From assembly GCF_011397635.1 (NCBI RefSeq), contig NC_064773.1:33365449-33429448 (forward strand): a DNA stretch of 64,000 nucleotides. The letters run 5' to 3'. Positions 32,401 through 40,530 of the stretch are shown one piece after another. Origin of the DNA: Epinephelus fuscoguttatus (taxonomy: Eukaryota; Chordata; Actinopteri; Perciformes; Serranidae). The stretch's first letter is position 1. Each line of letters begins with the position of its first letter. The notes beneath the pieces were generated by a model, which saw only the letters and a program-made list of their open reading frames with translations, made no database searches and was not told the origin of the DNA. The position numbers were made by a program, and so were the translations under genes.

Positions 32401-35400
32401 ATTAACCTAATCCCCAATCTGCATATCTTTGAACTGTGGGAGGAAGCCAGAGTGCCCGGAGAGAACCCACGCTGACACGGGGAGAACATGCAAACTCCGC
32501 ACAGAAGGGCTCCCACACCTGGGATTGAACCGGGAACCCTCTTGCTGTGAGGTGACAGTGTTAACCACCACACCACCGTGCCGCCCAAAAGCCCCGCCAC
32601 TATTTTTTAATTTTCTTACTTTGTCATCTGGTGAAAATTCTTGTATTTTTTAATACTGCAATATATATTACCAAAAAAAAAAATCGCAATGTCAGTTTTT
32701 TCCAATATCGTGCAGCCCTAGTGGGAACTCTTTTCTCTTTACTGAATTACAACCGCCAACAGTATCAGAAAGAAGCGTGCATGTACTGCTAGCTCACTTA
32801 GCACCAGTGGCGGAGGATGCCGGGTAACCGTGTCTTGATTTCAGGAAGGTGACACTGCTGTTGCAACACATTCTCACTCCGGCCTTGTCACATATTAACA
32901 TTTGGTCATGGACTTTCCACGTTGAGATATGACATTCAAGGCACCCTGGGTGCACTGGTTGTTGTTCTAGGACGCCAGAACAAAGCATGAAACTTCCGTC
33001 TGATACATGCATCGTCTATTTTCTAATTACACTTCCTTTTTCACAGGAAATGTACAGTTTGCATACCGTCTCTTTCAAATTAATTTTACTGCGTCAGTAC
33101 GAATTGAGTTTTTTTTCCCTTCAACAACAAACAAACATGGTTAAATTTTGCAAACACATGCACATGGTTGGGTTTAGCAGTTAAAGCACGTGATTGGGTT
33201 TAGGAAAAAAGAACAGGGTTTGGCTTTACAATCTACACCAGCCTCCCAGTTGAAAGTCGATGGTTGTTGGACCCATCCACTACCCCTCCCACCCACCCTG
33301 CTTCCACCGCCTTAACTTTCATTGTTGTCACGCTTTGTTTCCCCCTGATGCCACTGTTAAACAATAACAGCAATAACTGTATATCATGCCAATGTAAAAC
33401 AACAGCTTTTTTCGTTGTTGTCTGTTGCCAGAAGTCACTTACCAAGCGCCAGTATATATTGCAGTTTCAAATGTATGTTTTGGCGCTTTGAGCACCACAA
33501 GCTGATGGCCATCTAGTTCCATTATAATGGAGAGAAGGCAGTAGGGCTGTCAACGAATATTCTAAATTCGAATTTAAATTCGAATTTGAAAAAAAAAAAT
33601 GGACCTTTGAATGTGAAAACTGATATTCGATTGTGGAGAAAAAAAAACACCACCGCAGCTGTCCTCTTTGCGAGTGGGCGTTGGCCTGGGCCGCTGCACT
33701 GAACGCACTGCATAAGGCCACACAAATTCTCGCACAAGCCGGGGCACTTCCGTTCACATCAGACGCGCATTTCTCCATGCTGGTCGACAAGCAGTTCTGC
33801 TCCCAGCTGTTGTCTCCGTCACCCGGCTTGACACATTCGCTCGCGGCTCGCACAGAAAATAGACCAGAGCTGTGCAGCGCGGCGCAGCCGGTGTGACTGA
33901 CACAATATTAACATGGGCGCCGAAAGGAAACTGGCTTCGCTTCGAGGCGCTTCGAGGCTCTTCGCAGCGCTTCTGCGAGCGGTGTGGCCTGACGGGTCAG
34001 AGGGGGGGGCGAGCGAGAGGTCCGTGGTCGTTTCTAACGTAATGTTTTAGATAACTGTTTTATGTGTTTTAATGTGTAGGAAGGCTATGTAAATGTTTTA
34101 ATAGACGTTTATGTTGAAATAAAAATATATAAAATAGTAAAAAGTTTCCTTGTATTAATACATATACAAGTATGTTTCCTTGTATTAGTTTGCCCTCTTG
34201 TGGACATAATGCGAAAAAAAAAAATTCGAATGGTTCGAACCTATGAGTTATTTTTAGAAAGAATATTCGAATGTCATTTTTGAGCAATTTTGACAGCCCT
34301 AGAAGGCAGACATCTCTACGGCCAATATCTCTGACACTCAGCAACTCATACCAAAACTATCTAGATTGATAAATAGCACTACAAGTAAGAGGATAAATAT
34401 GTAGTTTTGATTTTGCGGTGAACTGTTCCTTTAAGTTGCTGGATAAGGTAGTAAGTTTAGCGTGAAACTAACTGGTTACACAGTGGCAGTTACAAGGTTC
34501 ATATTTGTCATTTTACAACGTGAGGTTGCACAATGTGTGGAAGTTAAAGTGTTGATGCTACAATCAGACTTACAATCAAACTTATGTTCAGAAGAACAGT
34601 TTGCTGGTTTTTATTTACAAATTGTTTAATTAGCTTGGTCTCATTTTTTCTGACCATTAATTTTTTTGAAATGCAAATAAGCAAATAAGTTTGCTGGAAA
34701 CAAGTGGTGATTTCTCAACCTACTAATTCTTGACCTGTCACATTTTATTAGACATTTCAAGGCCGCAAGGATGCAATCCTCCAAGTATCATTAAACTCAC
34801 CCTCTTCTCTGGCAGAGGCGGGACCACGATGAATGGATAGGTGACTAACAAGTAGTTCCGCAGAAGTTCAAATTCACTGTATCTCCTCCACAGAGAGTCA
34901 GGGGCCGGGTTGCGACCTTCAGCAACTGCATCCATTGGCCTTCAAAGATTGAGTCACAGTAAAGTTTTTGGTAAGTTGTTGTTGCACAGCAATAAAATAC
35001 AGAAGGAAATGCATGCCCTACATAAGAGGAAGTACAGATATCACAACGTCTCAGCACAACACTTCCTTCAAATGACTGATAAAGGGTGTTCTGTTCTCAC
35101 CGTGTTTCGACGAGGTACACGGTGAACGTCTCCTGCATGTTCACTGCATTTTTGCCACTCCTTTTTTCAGCCTCAGCAACACAGATCTCCATCCTGCGCA
35201 GGAGAGTGGAGCCCTCCTCCACCATCTGAACCATCACATCACACAGTATCATTGACAACACCTCTTTGCAACATATTTGGATCATTGATCCCACCAGTGT
35301 AATTGTTGGGCCAATAGCTAGCAGCTGTCTATATCAACTCTGAAAGATGAGTGTGAATAATGGTCAAGTGGTACATTTTGTGATAATTTACCTTCTGCAT

Positions 35401-37216
35401 CATTTTAATTTTGATCAAAATGTCTTAACCCTTTATATGATACTATTCTAAATACCATCATGAGTTGTACTATACTACACAGAAGAAATAAGAAAGAAAG
35501 ATTAAAGACAGGAGGGATGACTCTTCCTCAAACACACAGTGACGCTAAACCACATTTTATCCAGCTCTACTGTCAAACTATGACACTTTTGTTTAGGCCT
35601 AATAAATACACAATAATATAAACAACAATAAAAATCACTTTTTTAAGGGAGGGTGCAGTTACAGCAGACTCAGACAAACATTGCACATGATCTAATCCTC
35701 TGTCTTCTTTGGATCACTTTCATCACCATCTGGCTTTGCAAAAATTGTAAATATCCATCTAAGCTTTACCCTTCGACTTCCTTGTTTTTTCAACTTCTTT
35801 TTTTTCCTTTTTTGGCAGGACTGTTTGTTTTTTTGAGGCAATCTATGAAATATTTTTATCACTAGTTAGTTGTTAAGTAAATCCTTGTTAAAATATCTAG
35901 CTAGCTAGCTAAATGTATTAGGGACACATAAAAAGGGGACCTTGACAAACTAAGACAGTGGCTGTGTCTGAAATAATTCACTCATTCACTACTCCCAACT
36001 CACTATGTAGGGAGTTCAATACAGAGGAGGATGTAGTGAGCTCATCTGCAACATGAAAAAACACTTTTGGACACTACTCGGGTAATTTTTCTCTGTGCCG
36101 TTGATTACATCATAGCTGCTGCAAAATTAAAATGTCATATCAACGTTGGCTGGTGAACCATCCATAACAAATACTGACATGCATTTTTGTGATAAAAACA
36201 AGAAATCATACTAGACAGTATTTTCTCCAAATCAATAAATAACCGTTGGTGTTGTGAGCTGTGCTGCTCTGCTCACATTAAATGTGGGCCTGGCAGACAG
36301 ACCACAGGAAAGAAAAAAACACAATTGCAACCTGTCCTATTTATTTTCAGTTTAATCTTTGTGTTGAAGTTTGTTTTACCAGTCAGTCATGTAATAACTT
36401 GTAAATTTAATGTATAACGTTATGCATTACACCAATAAGAGCTAGCAGCAACCCAGCTCGCTAACATTAGCTAGCATTATTAGCCCTACTCTGTACAGTA
36501 ACTGGTTTTTTTTTATTGATATACTTTATTAATCCCCAAGGGAAAATTCAATTTTTTCACTCTTGCTGTCAATTACACACTGGTCTGAACACATACATGC
36601 ACAAACAGGACCTATACATGCACCAAGTGGAGAGATGTCAGAGTGAGGGGGCTGCCTTGGTCAGGCGCCCCGAGCGGTTGGGGGGTTCAGTGCCTTGCTC
36701 AAGGGCACCTCGGCAGTGCCCAGGAGGTGAACTGACACCTCTCCAGCTACCAGTCCACGCTCTATATTTGGTCTGGACAAGAACTTGAACAGGCAACCAA
36801 CCCAAGTCCCTATGGACTGAGCTACTGCCACCCAAAGCACTAAAGAAGATCAGTTGCCAATTCATTTTAATCTCTTCATGGACTGACGACTACACATTAT
36901 ATTGACAGTTTATTACATGGCAAAGAAACTGGTAAACAAACTTCAACATCTTGGTGTCTGTCCCAAATCGTCTGTCCGTTCCTTTGGCGCAAAGCATGAT
37001 GGGATATATTGCTTGGTTAGTGACCATCTGTTGTACACAACTTTTCACGGTGCACTGTGGGATACTTTGAGTCCACTATATAGGGTATAAAAATTCTAAC
37101 TATACATTAGGACAGCACTACAAAATGGCAAACTCACAATACAGTGGACTATATAGTGTGTAGTGAGTGATTTTGGCCAGTGATTTTTTAATAATCTTAT
37201 TCACCTGTACTGTAAC

Positions 37217-37270
<54 letters not shown>

Positions 37271-38188
37271 CATACATACACACATAGGTATAGGCTATGC
37301 ATCGTTTTTTAAAATTTCCATATCCTTCACATTATTTACCTAAGAACGCCATGTCATTTTAATATTAAAAAGCCATACTACTATGCACTTTTACTGATTT
37401 TTGCACCTTCAGCTAGTGTCAACATTTGTTGTCATTGTTGTGGTTATTGCTCTTGTTCATGTTTTTGTTATGTCTTGTTGTGCATCGTAACCTTTACGTC
37501 TTGTTTTCAGGAATCTGCACTGCTGCCTTTCTTGGCCAGGATTCTCTTGTAAAAGAGATTTTAATCTCAATGAGTCTATTACCTGGTTAAATAAAGGTTT
37601 GGTTTTTTTTTTAAAAAACTATTCATTGCAAGGTTTTTTATGGTGTGCCACGCCCTCGGAGGTGATGTCAAAACCACAGTACGTGTACCTGCTACTGATG
37701 AGTTCAATGTTGATTTTTAGTGATGTTAGCTTAACAATCACACTTTACCCATTGTCCCACTTTATCTGCATTCACCCTGTTTGTTAAGCACGCTAATGTT
37801 AGCATTAAAATAACAGTCACACACAGACTGTATAGAGTCACATAATATTAACTTTGCCTCAGAGTCCATTATGACGCAAACTATTTAAATGGCGAACATA
37901 TTAGCTGAACTGGCCTTACCAACGTGTATTCATTTGCATTTGGCTAGCTTGTCTATGACATTACAGTACGTAAGCTAACTCTGCCTTGAGCTTTAAACTA
38001 TTAGCCCATACACTGTAACATTAACCCAGCCTTTACCCGCTGCTGTGCTAAGAGCAGTTTTACAACTATAGCGTGAAATGGAAGCTGCCGTTTTTTACCG
38101 TGTTGTTCAGGCTGTTGCTCCCGTCTGCTGCTGTGTGGTCAGAGTCGTCGTCAGTAGCCACTGACTCTTCCCTCCCATCCTCCGCCAT
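18142..38188 (-). CDS. snx4: Sorting nexin 4, complete (14 coding exons)
   Basis: SNX4 is a PX-BAR sorting nexin that binds PI3P on early and recycling endosomes, returns cargo such as transferrin receptor to the surface, acts in autophagy and pairs with SNX7 or SNX30. Fourteen minus-strand exons with GT-AG borders join in phase into 435 codons plus stop (human 450). The PX domain covers about residues 42-170: RRYSEF (90-95) and PPLPEKR (112-118) form the lipid-binding face, followed by FVERRR (135-140). The BAR domain fills most of the rest, from about 200, with HYSDELQS, VYKVHGNYGRVF, EEEEHYADQLKEYLFYAEALR and a C-terminal KECFLKM. The N-terminus (1-30) is acidic and shorter than in human. 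Introns 3, 7, 10 and 12 are long and hold transposons. No broken exon or missing motif was seen. Confidence 0.96.
18286..18400 (-). CDS. snx4: snx4 coding exon 13 (residues 382-420)
   Basis: Encodes RFKEQKDKDLREALINYA and VMQISMCKK. Acceptor ctgcag, donor gtacag. Separated from exon 12 by a 3.4-kb repeat-filled intron. Confidence 0.96.
18625..18955. repeat. Dispersed repeat, partner of 43445-43535
   Basis: Ends (GACTCACAAGTCAGT...; AGGCGGAGATCTCTGA...) reappear inverted and with most of the middle missing at 43445-43535. Unknown family, snx4 intron 12. Confidence 0.5.
18970..19235. mobile_element. TTAA-type MITE end followed by a LINE 3' end
   Basis: CTTAAAGGAGCAGTGTGTAA and GCATCTAGTGGTGAGG are a widespread fish MITE terminus (to about 19083). 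It is followed by TTCTTGGCCAGG...AATCTCAATGAGG...AAATAAAGG, an L1-type LINE 3' end also seen at 37520-37605. Confidence 0.5.
19967..20335. mobile_element. hAT-like element, deletion copy of 50362-51347
   Basis: Begins TAGGGATGCACCGAAATG and follows the other copy, but lacks several hundred bases of its middle and loses similarity at about 20335. The second terminus is missing. Confidence 0.7.
20336..21831. other. snx4 intron 12, no gene
   Basis: Contains two imperfect tandem copies of CCCATTGGTTCG near 20350 and low-similarity repeat sequence. No exon seen. Confidence 0.5.
21832..21977 (-). CDS. snx4: snx4 coding exon 12 (residues 334-381, part of 382)
   Basis: VRTFSFKGMTNKLFGQE, PEQREARLKLLEELI and EGEETVKEKTIEC. 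Acceptor cttag, donor gtgagt. Confidence 0.95.
22133..22232 (-). CDS. snx4: snx4 coding exon 11 (residues 300-333)
   Basis: AVCRKHELTQFELEMATQDL then SKKQQREELATG, a BAR helix. Acceptor gacag, donor gtacac, phase 0 end. Confidence 0.95.
22668..24416 (+). mobile_element. hAT element with BED zinc-finger ORF, complete ends
   Basis: Ends TAGGGCCGTAACGGTAC and GTACCGTTACACCCCTA are inverted. Exact 8-bp target duplications GTTGGAAT lie at 22660-22667 and 24417-24424. 1749 bp, antisense to snx4 in its intron 10. It encodes a BED finger but no catalytic hAT domain, so it is a deletion derivative. Confidence 0.92.
22915..23142 (+). CDS. BED-type zinc-finger fragment of a hAT transposase
   Basis: From ATG at 22915: MASEPDELEDPPANLTSSV, REHFGFRV, then CRHC (Cys-x2-Cys) and HLKRHH (His-x3/4-His), the BED finger used by hAT transposases and ZBED proteins for DNA binding. 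About 75 residues, stop after FA. In an intact element this would be followed by the RNase-H-like domain, which is absent here. An in-frame earlier ATG at 22885 is less like the family start. Confidence 0.75.
   Translation: MASEPDELEDPPANLTSSVREHFGFRVKYEDGNKQVDKTKAVCRHCRTAVGYVLGKMSNMLTHLKRHHPSLNVFA
24600..24810 (-). mobile_element. tRNA-like SINE, diverged 5'/middle part (copy 3)
   Basis: Matches the CTTTGGACTGTGG...GGGAACATGCAAAC and CTTACTGTGAGGCGACAGTGCTAAGCAC segments of the other copies. Lacks the 3' tail. Confidence 0.65.
24891..24944. repeat. Perfect 20-bp inverted repeat with 14-nt loop
   Basis: Arms 24891-24910 and 24925-24944 are exact complements centred on CAGCTG-containing stems. 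snx4 intron 10. Could be a remnant MITE tip or a small stem-loop in the transcript. Confidence 0.7.
25171..25260 (-). CDS. snx4: snx4 coding exon 10 (residues 270-299, part of 300)
   Basis: FAASIDDILEEEEHYADQLK continuing to the helix EYLFYAEAL. Acceptor tgtag, donor gtaaga. Confidence 0.96.
25403..25468 (-). CDS. snx4: snx4 coding exon 9 (residues 248-269, part of 270)
   Basis: SEWSAIEKEMGDGLQSAGHH with MD at the end. Acceptor tgcag, donor gtgagt. Confidence 0.95.
25930..25991 (-). CDS. snx4: snx4 coding exon 8 (residues 228-247, part of 248)
   Basis: RVADRLYGVYKVHGNYGRVF is identical to the human block as I recall it. Acceptor ctag, donor gtttga, which is weaker than the others. Confidence 0.94.
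25992..26826. other. snx4 intron 7, no feature
   Basis: AT-rich with polyT tracts. No coding or repeat boundary was recognised. Confidence 0.5.
26827..27818 (+). mobile_element. LTR-like dispersed repeat with RTE-type LINE tail inside (copy B)
   Basis: Starts TGTAGTGTAATTTTA as copy A (735-91, opposite orientation). Its last 300 bp show a TATAAG box near 27661, AATAAA near 27746 and an end CCTAAGACA, giving TG...CA limits. A short LINE 3' tail (about 27159-27317, ending in (GATT)n) interrupts it. No gag or pol seen. Confidence 0.5.
27159..27317 (+). mobile_element. RTE/Rex3-like LINE 3' tail
   Basis: GGGTCTTAAGGACAGAGGG...GGGCTTTATAAATAAAATTG followed by (ATTG)n. Possible 5-bp duplication ATACT on both sides. 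Absent from copy A at the equivalent place. Confidence 0.6.
28560..28601. repeat. (TG)n/(TGCG)n microsatellite
   Basis: About 42 bp of alternating purine/pyrimidine sequence, able in principle to form Z-DNA. Confidence 0.95.
28792..29363. mobile_element. Palindromic TTAA-type MITE (copy 1)
   Basis: Left TAAAGGCACAGTTCACCCC and right GGGGTGATCTGTCCCTTTAA are inverted ends, and the inner arms (AACTAGATGGCA and TGCCATCTAGTT) are also inverted. CCTTTAA ends suggest TTAA targeting as in Kolobok/piggyBac groups. snx4 intron 7. Confidence 0.65.
29430..29456. repeat. (GT)n microsatellite near the snx4 exon 7 donor
   Basis: 27 bp of GT repeat; in the snx4 sense it is (AC)n starting about 25 bp after the donor. 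Confidence 0.9.
29482..29554 (-). CDS. snx4: snx4 coding exon 7 (residues 203-227)
   Basis: One base completes Lys203, then RFMEMKHYSDELQS to LLRARA at the start of the BAR helices. Donor gtaagt. A (GT)n tract lies about 25 bp past the donor. Confidence 0.94.
30258..30313 (-). CDS. snx4: snx4 coding exon 6 (residues 185-202, part of 203)
   Basis: ADSRLRALSATFRVRNPD plus two bases of Lys203, then a consensus gtaagt donor. An earlier GTGAGA within the exon could look like a donor, but using it would lose VRNPDK and break phase. Confidence 0.93.
30406..30453 (-). CDS. snx4: snx4 coding exon 5 (residues 169-184)
   Basis: A 16-codon exon, EHGWKEVVYETGFQAK, matching the human EGNWKE...TGFQLK linker. 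Phase 0 at both ends. Confidence 0.93.
30542..30691 (-). CDS. snx4: snx4 coding exon 4 (residues 119-168)
   Basis: AEFVWHKLSADNMDPDF, ERRRVGLENFLLRVASHP and the end of the PX domain. Acceptor acgcag, donor gtacat, phase 0 at both ends. Confidence 0.96.
31418..32720. mobile_element. hAT-like element, near-exact target duplication, SINE inside
   Basis: Ends TAGGGCTGCACGATATAT and ATATCGTGCAGCCCTA. Flanks GTAGGAAC and GTGGGAAC (7 of 8 identical). It contains the start of a short ORF (MSDMQEGETVKEDL, 31651) that soon runs into unrelated repeat sequence. No transposase domain. Confidence 0.8.
32210..32589 (-). mobile_element. tRNA-like SINE inside the hAT element (copy 4)
   Basis: Full-length, box B GGTTCAATCCC, 3' tail (ATGG)n at the left side. 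Exact 10-bp duplications AGCCCCGCCA at 32200-32209 and 32590-32599. Confidence 0.82.
33542..34301. mobile_element. Non-autonomous hAT element with exact 8-bp duplication
   Basis: Ends TAGGGCTGTCAACGAATATT and TTTTGACAGCCCTA. Duplications GAAGGCAG at 33534-33541 and 34302-34309. 760 bp with a GC-rich centre and no transposase. Confidence 0.88.
34801..34939 (-). CDS. snx4: snx4 coding exon 3 (residues 72-118), PX core
   Basis: Encodes LWRRYSEFELLRNYLL and VPPLPEKR, the phosphoinositide-binding part of the PX fold. Acceptor tgaag, donor gtgagt, phase 0 end. Confidence 0.96.
35101..35225 (-). CDS. snx4: snx4 coding exon 2 (residues 31-71, part of 72)
   Basis: Acceptor ttcag, then MVEEGSTLLRRMEI, EAEKRSGKNA and QETFTVYLVETR, the first PX strands. 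Donor gtgaga after two bases of Arg72. Confidence 0.94.
35226..36510. other. snx4 intron 1, left part, no gene
   Basis: AT-rich with GCTAGC-type short runs. No coding or clear repeat feature. Confidence 0.5.
36517..36835 (-). mobile_element. LINE 3' end (L2/Rex1-like)
   Basis: TACTTTATTAATCCCCAAGGG is the same terminal type as at 5572/10145. It is followed by a stretch with GCTCAAGGGCACCTCGGCAG and GAACTTGAACAGGCAACC known from fish LINE-linked repeats. Confidence 0.55.
37223..37262. repeat. (TA)n microsatellite
   Basis: Pure TA repeat in snx4 intron 1. Confidence 0.95.
37520..37605 (+). mobile_element. L1-type LINE 3' end
   Basis: CTTGGCCAGGATTCTCTTG...TTTTAATCTCAATGAG...TGGTTAAATAAAGG, matching 19150-19220. 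Confidence 0.5.
38099..38188 (-). CDS. snx4: snx4 coding exon 1 (residues 1-30)
   Basis: Starts MAEDGREESVATDDD, acidic and poorly conserved. It is placed by its start context, by phase 0 and by the donor gtaaaa joining to exon 2. Confidence 0.82.
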
Positions 38189-38300
38189 CCTCTTTGCTAG
38201 TGATGATGGTGATCTAGGACGCATGCGCAAAGCTCCCCATCACCCAACAGATGTTAAGGTTATCCTCCTGAGAGCAGTGCGTGTTTGTCCTCTGATACCG
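38189..38300 (-). promoter_or_regulatory. snx4 proximal promoter with NRF1-like site
   Basis: CGCATGCGCA at 38220-38229, about 32 bp upstream of the start codon, resembles the NRF1 palindrome seen in TATA-less housekeeping promoters. ATGGCGGA at the start codon resembles a YY1 element. No TATA box was seen. Function is inferred. Confidence 0.45.
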
Positions 38301-38869
38301 AGGGCTTTATTTTGAACACCACACATGCTTACTGAGTCCCCATGTGCTGTGTAAACGGCATCCTGAGCTCTCTAAGCGTGTAACACACATGAGTATGTGA
38401 GCAACAGAAATCTTCTAAAAAAAAAGGGGGGGAAAAACACTTTGCAAAAACACGTTGCATGTCAGGAGGGAGATAAGTAATCAAAAAGATACATTGTTTC
38501 TGTTTTTCCGATGCATGTTTTTTTTTTTTTTTATCAATGAGAGTCTTAACTATATTATATCATTATTTTAGAAGTCTATGTTAGTCTTAAGCCTTTCAAA
38601 AAATATCTTAAACCCATGTCCTCACTGTGGATCAGCAAGACCTGCTTCTCATTTCTCAACCATTGTCCATACTTCGGCAAACAGGAAAATCCCCAGAGAC
38701 AAGCAGTAGAGTAGGATGTTGAATGTTCAGAGAAGGACATATTAGCTAGGAGAGAGCCTGAAGACAACATTATTGACACTCAGTGCAGTGACAAGTAAAT
38801 TATAGAGCTCTAAAGTTCGAGCCATTTAACACAGATTAAAGGCAGGGTAAACAGAGATTATTTTTCCTT

Positions 38870-38870
<1 letters not shown>

Positions 38871-38928
<58 letters not shown>
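38871..38928. repeat. (CA)n microsatellite
   Basis: 58 bp of uninterrupted CA repeat, 0.7 kb upstream of the snx4 start. Confidence 0.98.
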
Positions 38929-38932
<4 letters not shown>

Positions 38933-38984
38933 GTATAGCTAATTAAAAGCATGTACAACACCTATAATATTATAGTTTTATATG

Positions 38985-39450
38985 TCAATTGAGCTTCATA
39001 ATGTAAATGAACAGAAGGTTGCTTTATTGTCCCTGAGGGCAGATTCTTTTCCCCAGCGCTGTAAATTATCAGGCAACAGCAAATACACAGCACACAGTAA
39101 CATATTGGACAACATCACAGTAATGACAGACAGGAGTCCATACTCAGGCCTGTTCAGCAAGTATGAGCAAGGCCTATTATTTAAGGCAGCTATGGCTGTG
39201 GGGATCAGACTTCTCCCAAAGCCAGCCCTTCTGCACCTCAGTGCTCTGTACCTGCACCCACAGGGAGGGCAGTGGGCTGAGGTGGTGACTGAGTGTGATG
39301 TCCTGTTCTATTGTAGCAATGCGTGTAATAGCCCAGGGGTTGGGTGTGGGGAGACTAGTTGTCCTGGCAGTGTTGGTGATGCGTGTGAGTTTTGCCCTGT
39401 TACTAACTAATGACAATGGTACAACAGTAGAAGGAAATGGGGGCCAGTCC
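38985..39450 (-). mobile_element. LINE-like 3' region, degraded
   Basis: GGTTGCTTTATTGTCCCTGAGGG resembles a LINE terminus of the TTTATTGTCC type. The following minus-strand reading has scattered LINE C-terminal-like pieces (LPSLWVQVQ). Weak. Confidence 0.4.
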
Positions 39451-39904
39451 TTTAAGCTTGGGGATGGCTAATTAATGTTCGTTTTGTGGAAAATATTGAC
39501 CAGGTGTTCACTACAAGGGATATGTTATAATTAAAATACTAATCAATAACATTTTTGAGAAAAAAAAAATCTTCATGGTATGTTACTTACATCCCAGTTA
39601 CTTAATTTGTGTAAAAAAAATATTCACACATTTGTTCTTTTGGGTCTCATTATTACAGAGCATCTTTTGTTAATATTTAAAAAACAAAAAAAAAACAAAA
39701 AACAGAAATAGTACATATTTTATGTTGCCCTCGCCAGGGTACATTACTTTGTAGCATTGTTGACAACACCACATAGGGGAATTTCACCCCCAGGAAATTA
39801 CCGGGAAATTTAAACTCACACAGGTTCTAAATTACTTGAACAGAGGCCCTGGTTCCAACAGCAGGACATTAACACAATATATCTTTTTTAAATGACAAAC
39901 TGTC

Positions 39905-40530
39905 TTTAACAGGATAGTTAAGATCTTTTGAAGTGGGGTCTGGCATGGAAACTCAGCAATGCACTGCTTTGGAGGTGTCAGCAACAAAACGTATTTTAAC
40001 TACACAATGATTTCTGACAGAAAAATGAAGCAGTTATATCACTCTCTTCAAAGCTAGACTCCACTGAGAAAAACAGTAATTTAACATTGCTGAACACAGG
40101 AGCTGCTGGTCTGCTGCTGGCTCGATTAGTTAGTTAGTTAGTTAGTTAGTTATTGTTATTGTGTGACTTTGTCATTGAAAAGGGTTAGTTCAGATTCACC
40201 AAAGTCACACAATAACAAACTAACTAACTGATGGAGGCAGTGATAGACCAGCAGCTGCTGTGTTCAGCAAGCTAAAGTTACTGTTTTTCTCAATGGAGTC
40301 TGGTGGCTTTGACGAGATTATAGATGGGAAACTGAAGTCATTAACGGCTTCCCTGTCAGAACGGGCTAAGCAGTAAAAATGCTATATAGTGTACAGTTAA
40401 CCTGATATTGATTTTTTTTAGGCAGCTAAAATAAACTGGTTGCGTACAAACCAGCATCTACCGCATATTAACACACTGACTGGTACTCCTTAAAACCTCA
40501 CTTCAAAATATCCAAACTATCCCTTTGAAA
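39905..40530. mobile_element. Palindromic MITE, about 0.6 kb
   Basis: Left AGGATAGTTAAGATCTTTTGAAGTGGGG and right CCTCACTTCAAAATATCC...CTATCCCTTT are inverted. Inner arms at 40129-40175 and 40204-40232 (GTTATTGTGTGACTTTG and its complement) are also inverted, with a (TTAG)n run. Confidence 0.65.

Larger units (their letters stand above)
31356..34434. mobile_element. Palindromic TTAA-type MITE (copy 2), carrying nested insertions
   Basis: Matches copy 1 in pieces: CATGACCCAGTTACTCAA near 31356, then after 32729 (GAACTC...CCGCCAACAGTATC), then around 33490 (GCACCACAAGCTGATGGCCA) and from 34302 to the TTAA at 34431. Gaps are filled by hAT elements (31418-32720, 33542-34301) and an unassigned 0.66-kb piece (about 32815-33480). 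snx4 intron 3. Confidence 0.65.
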
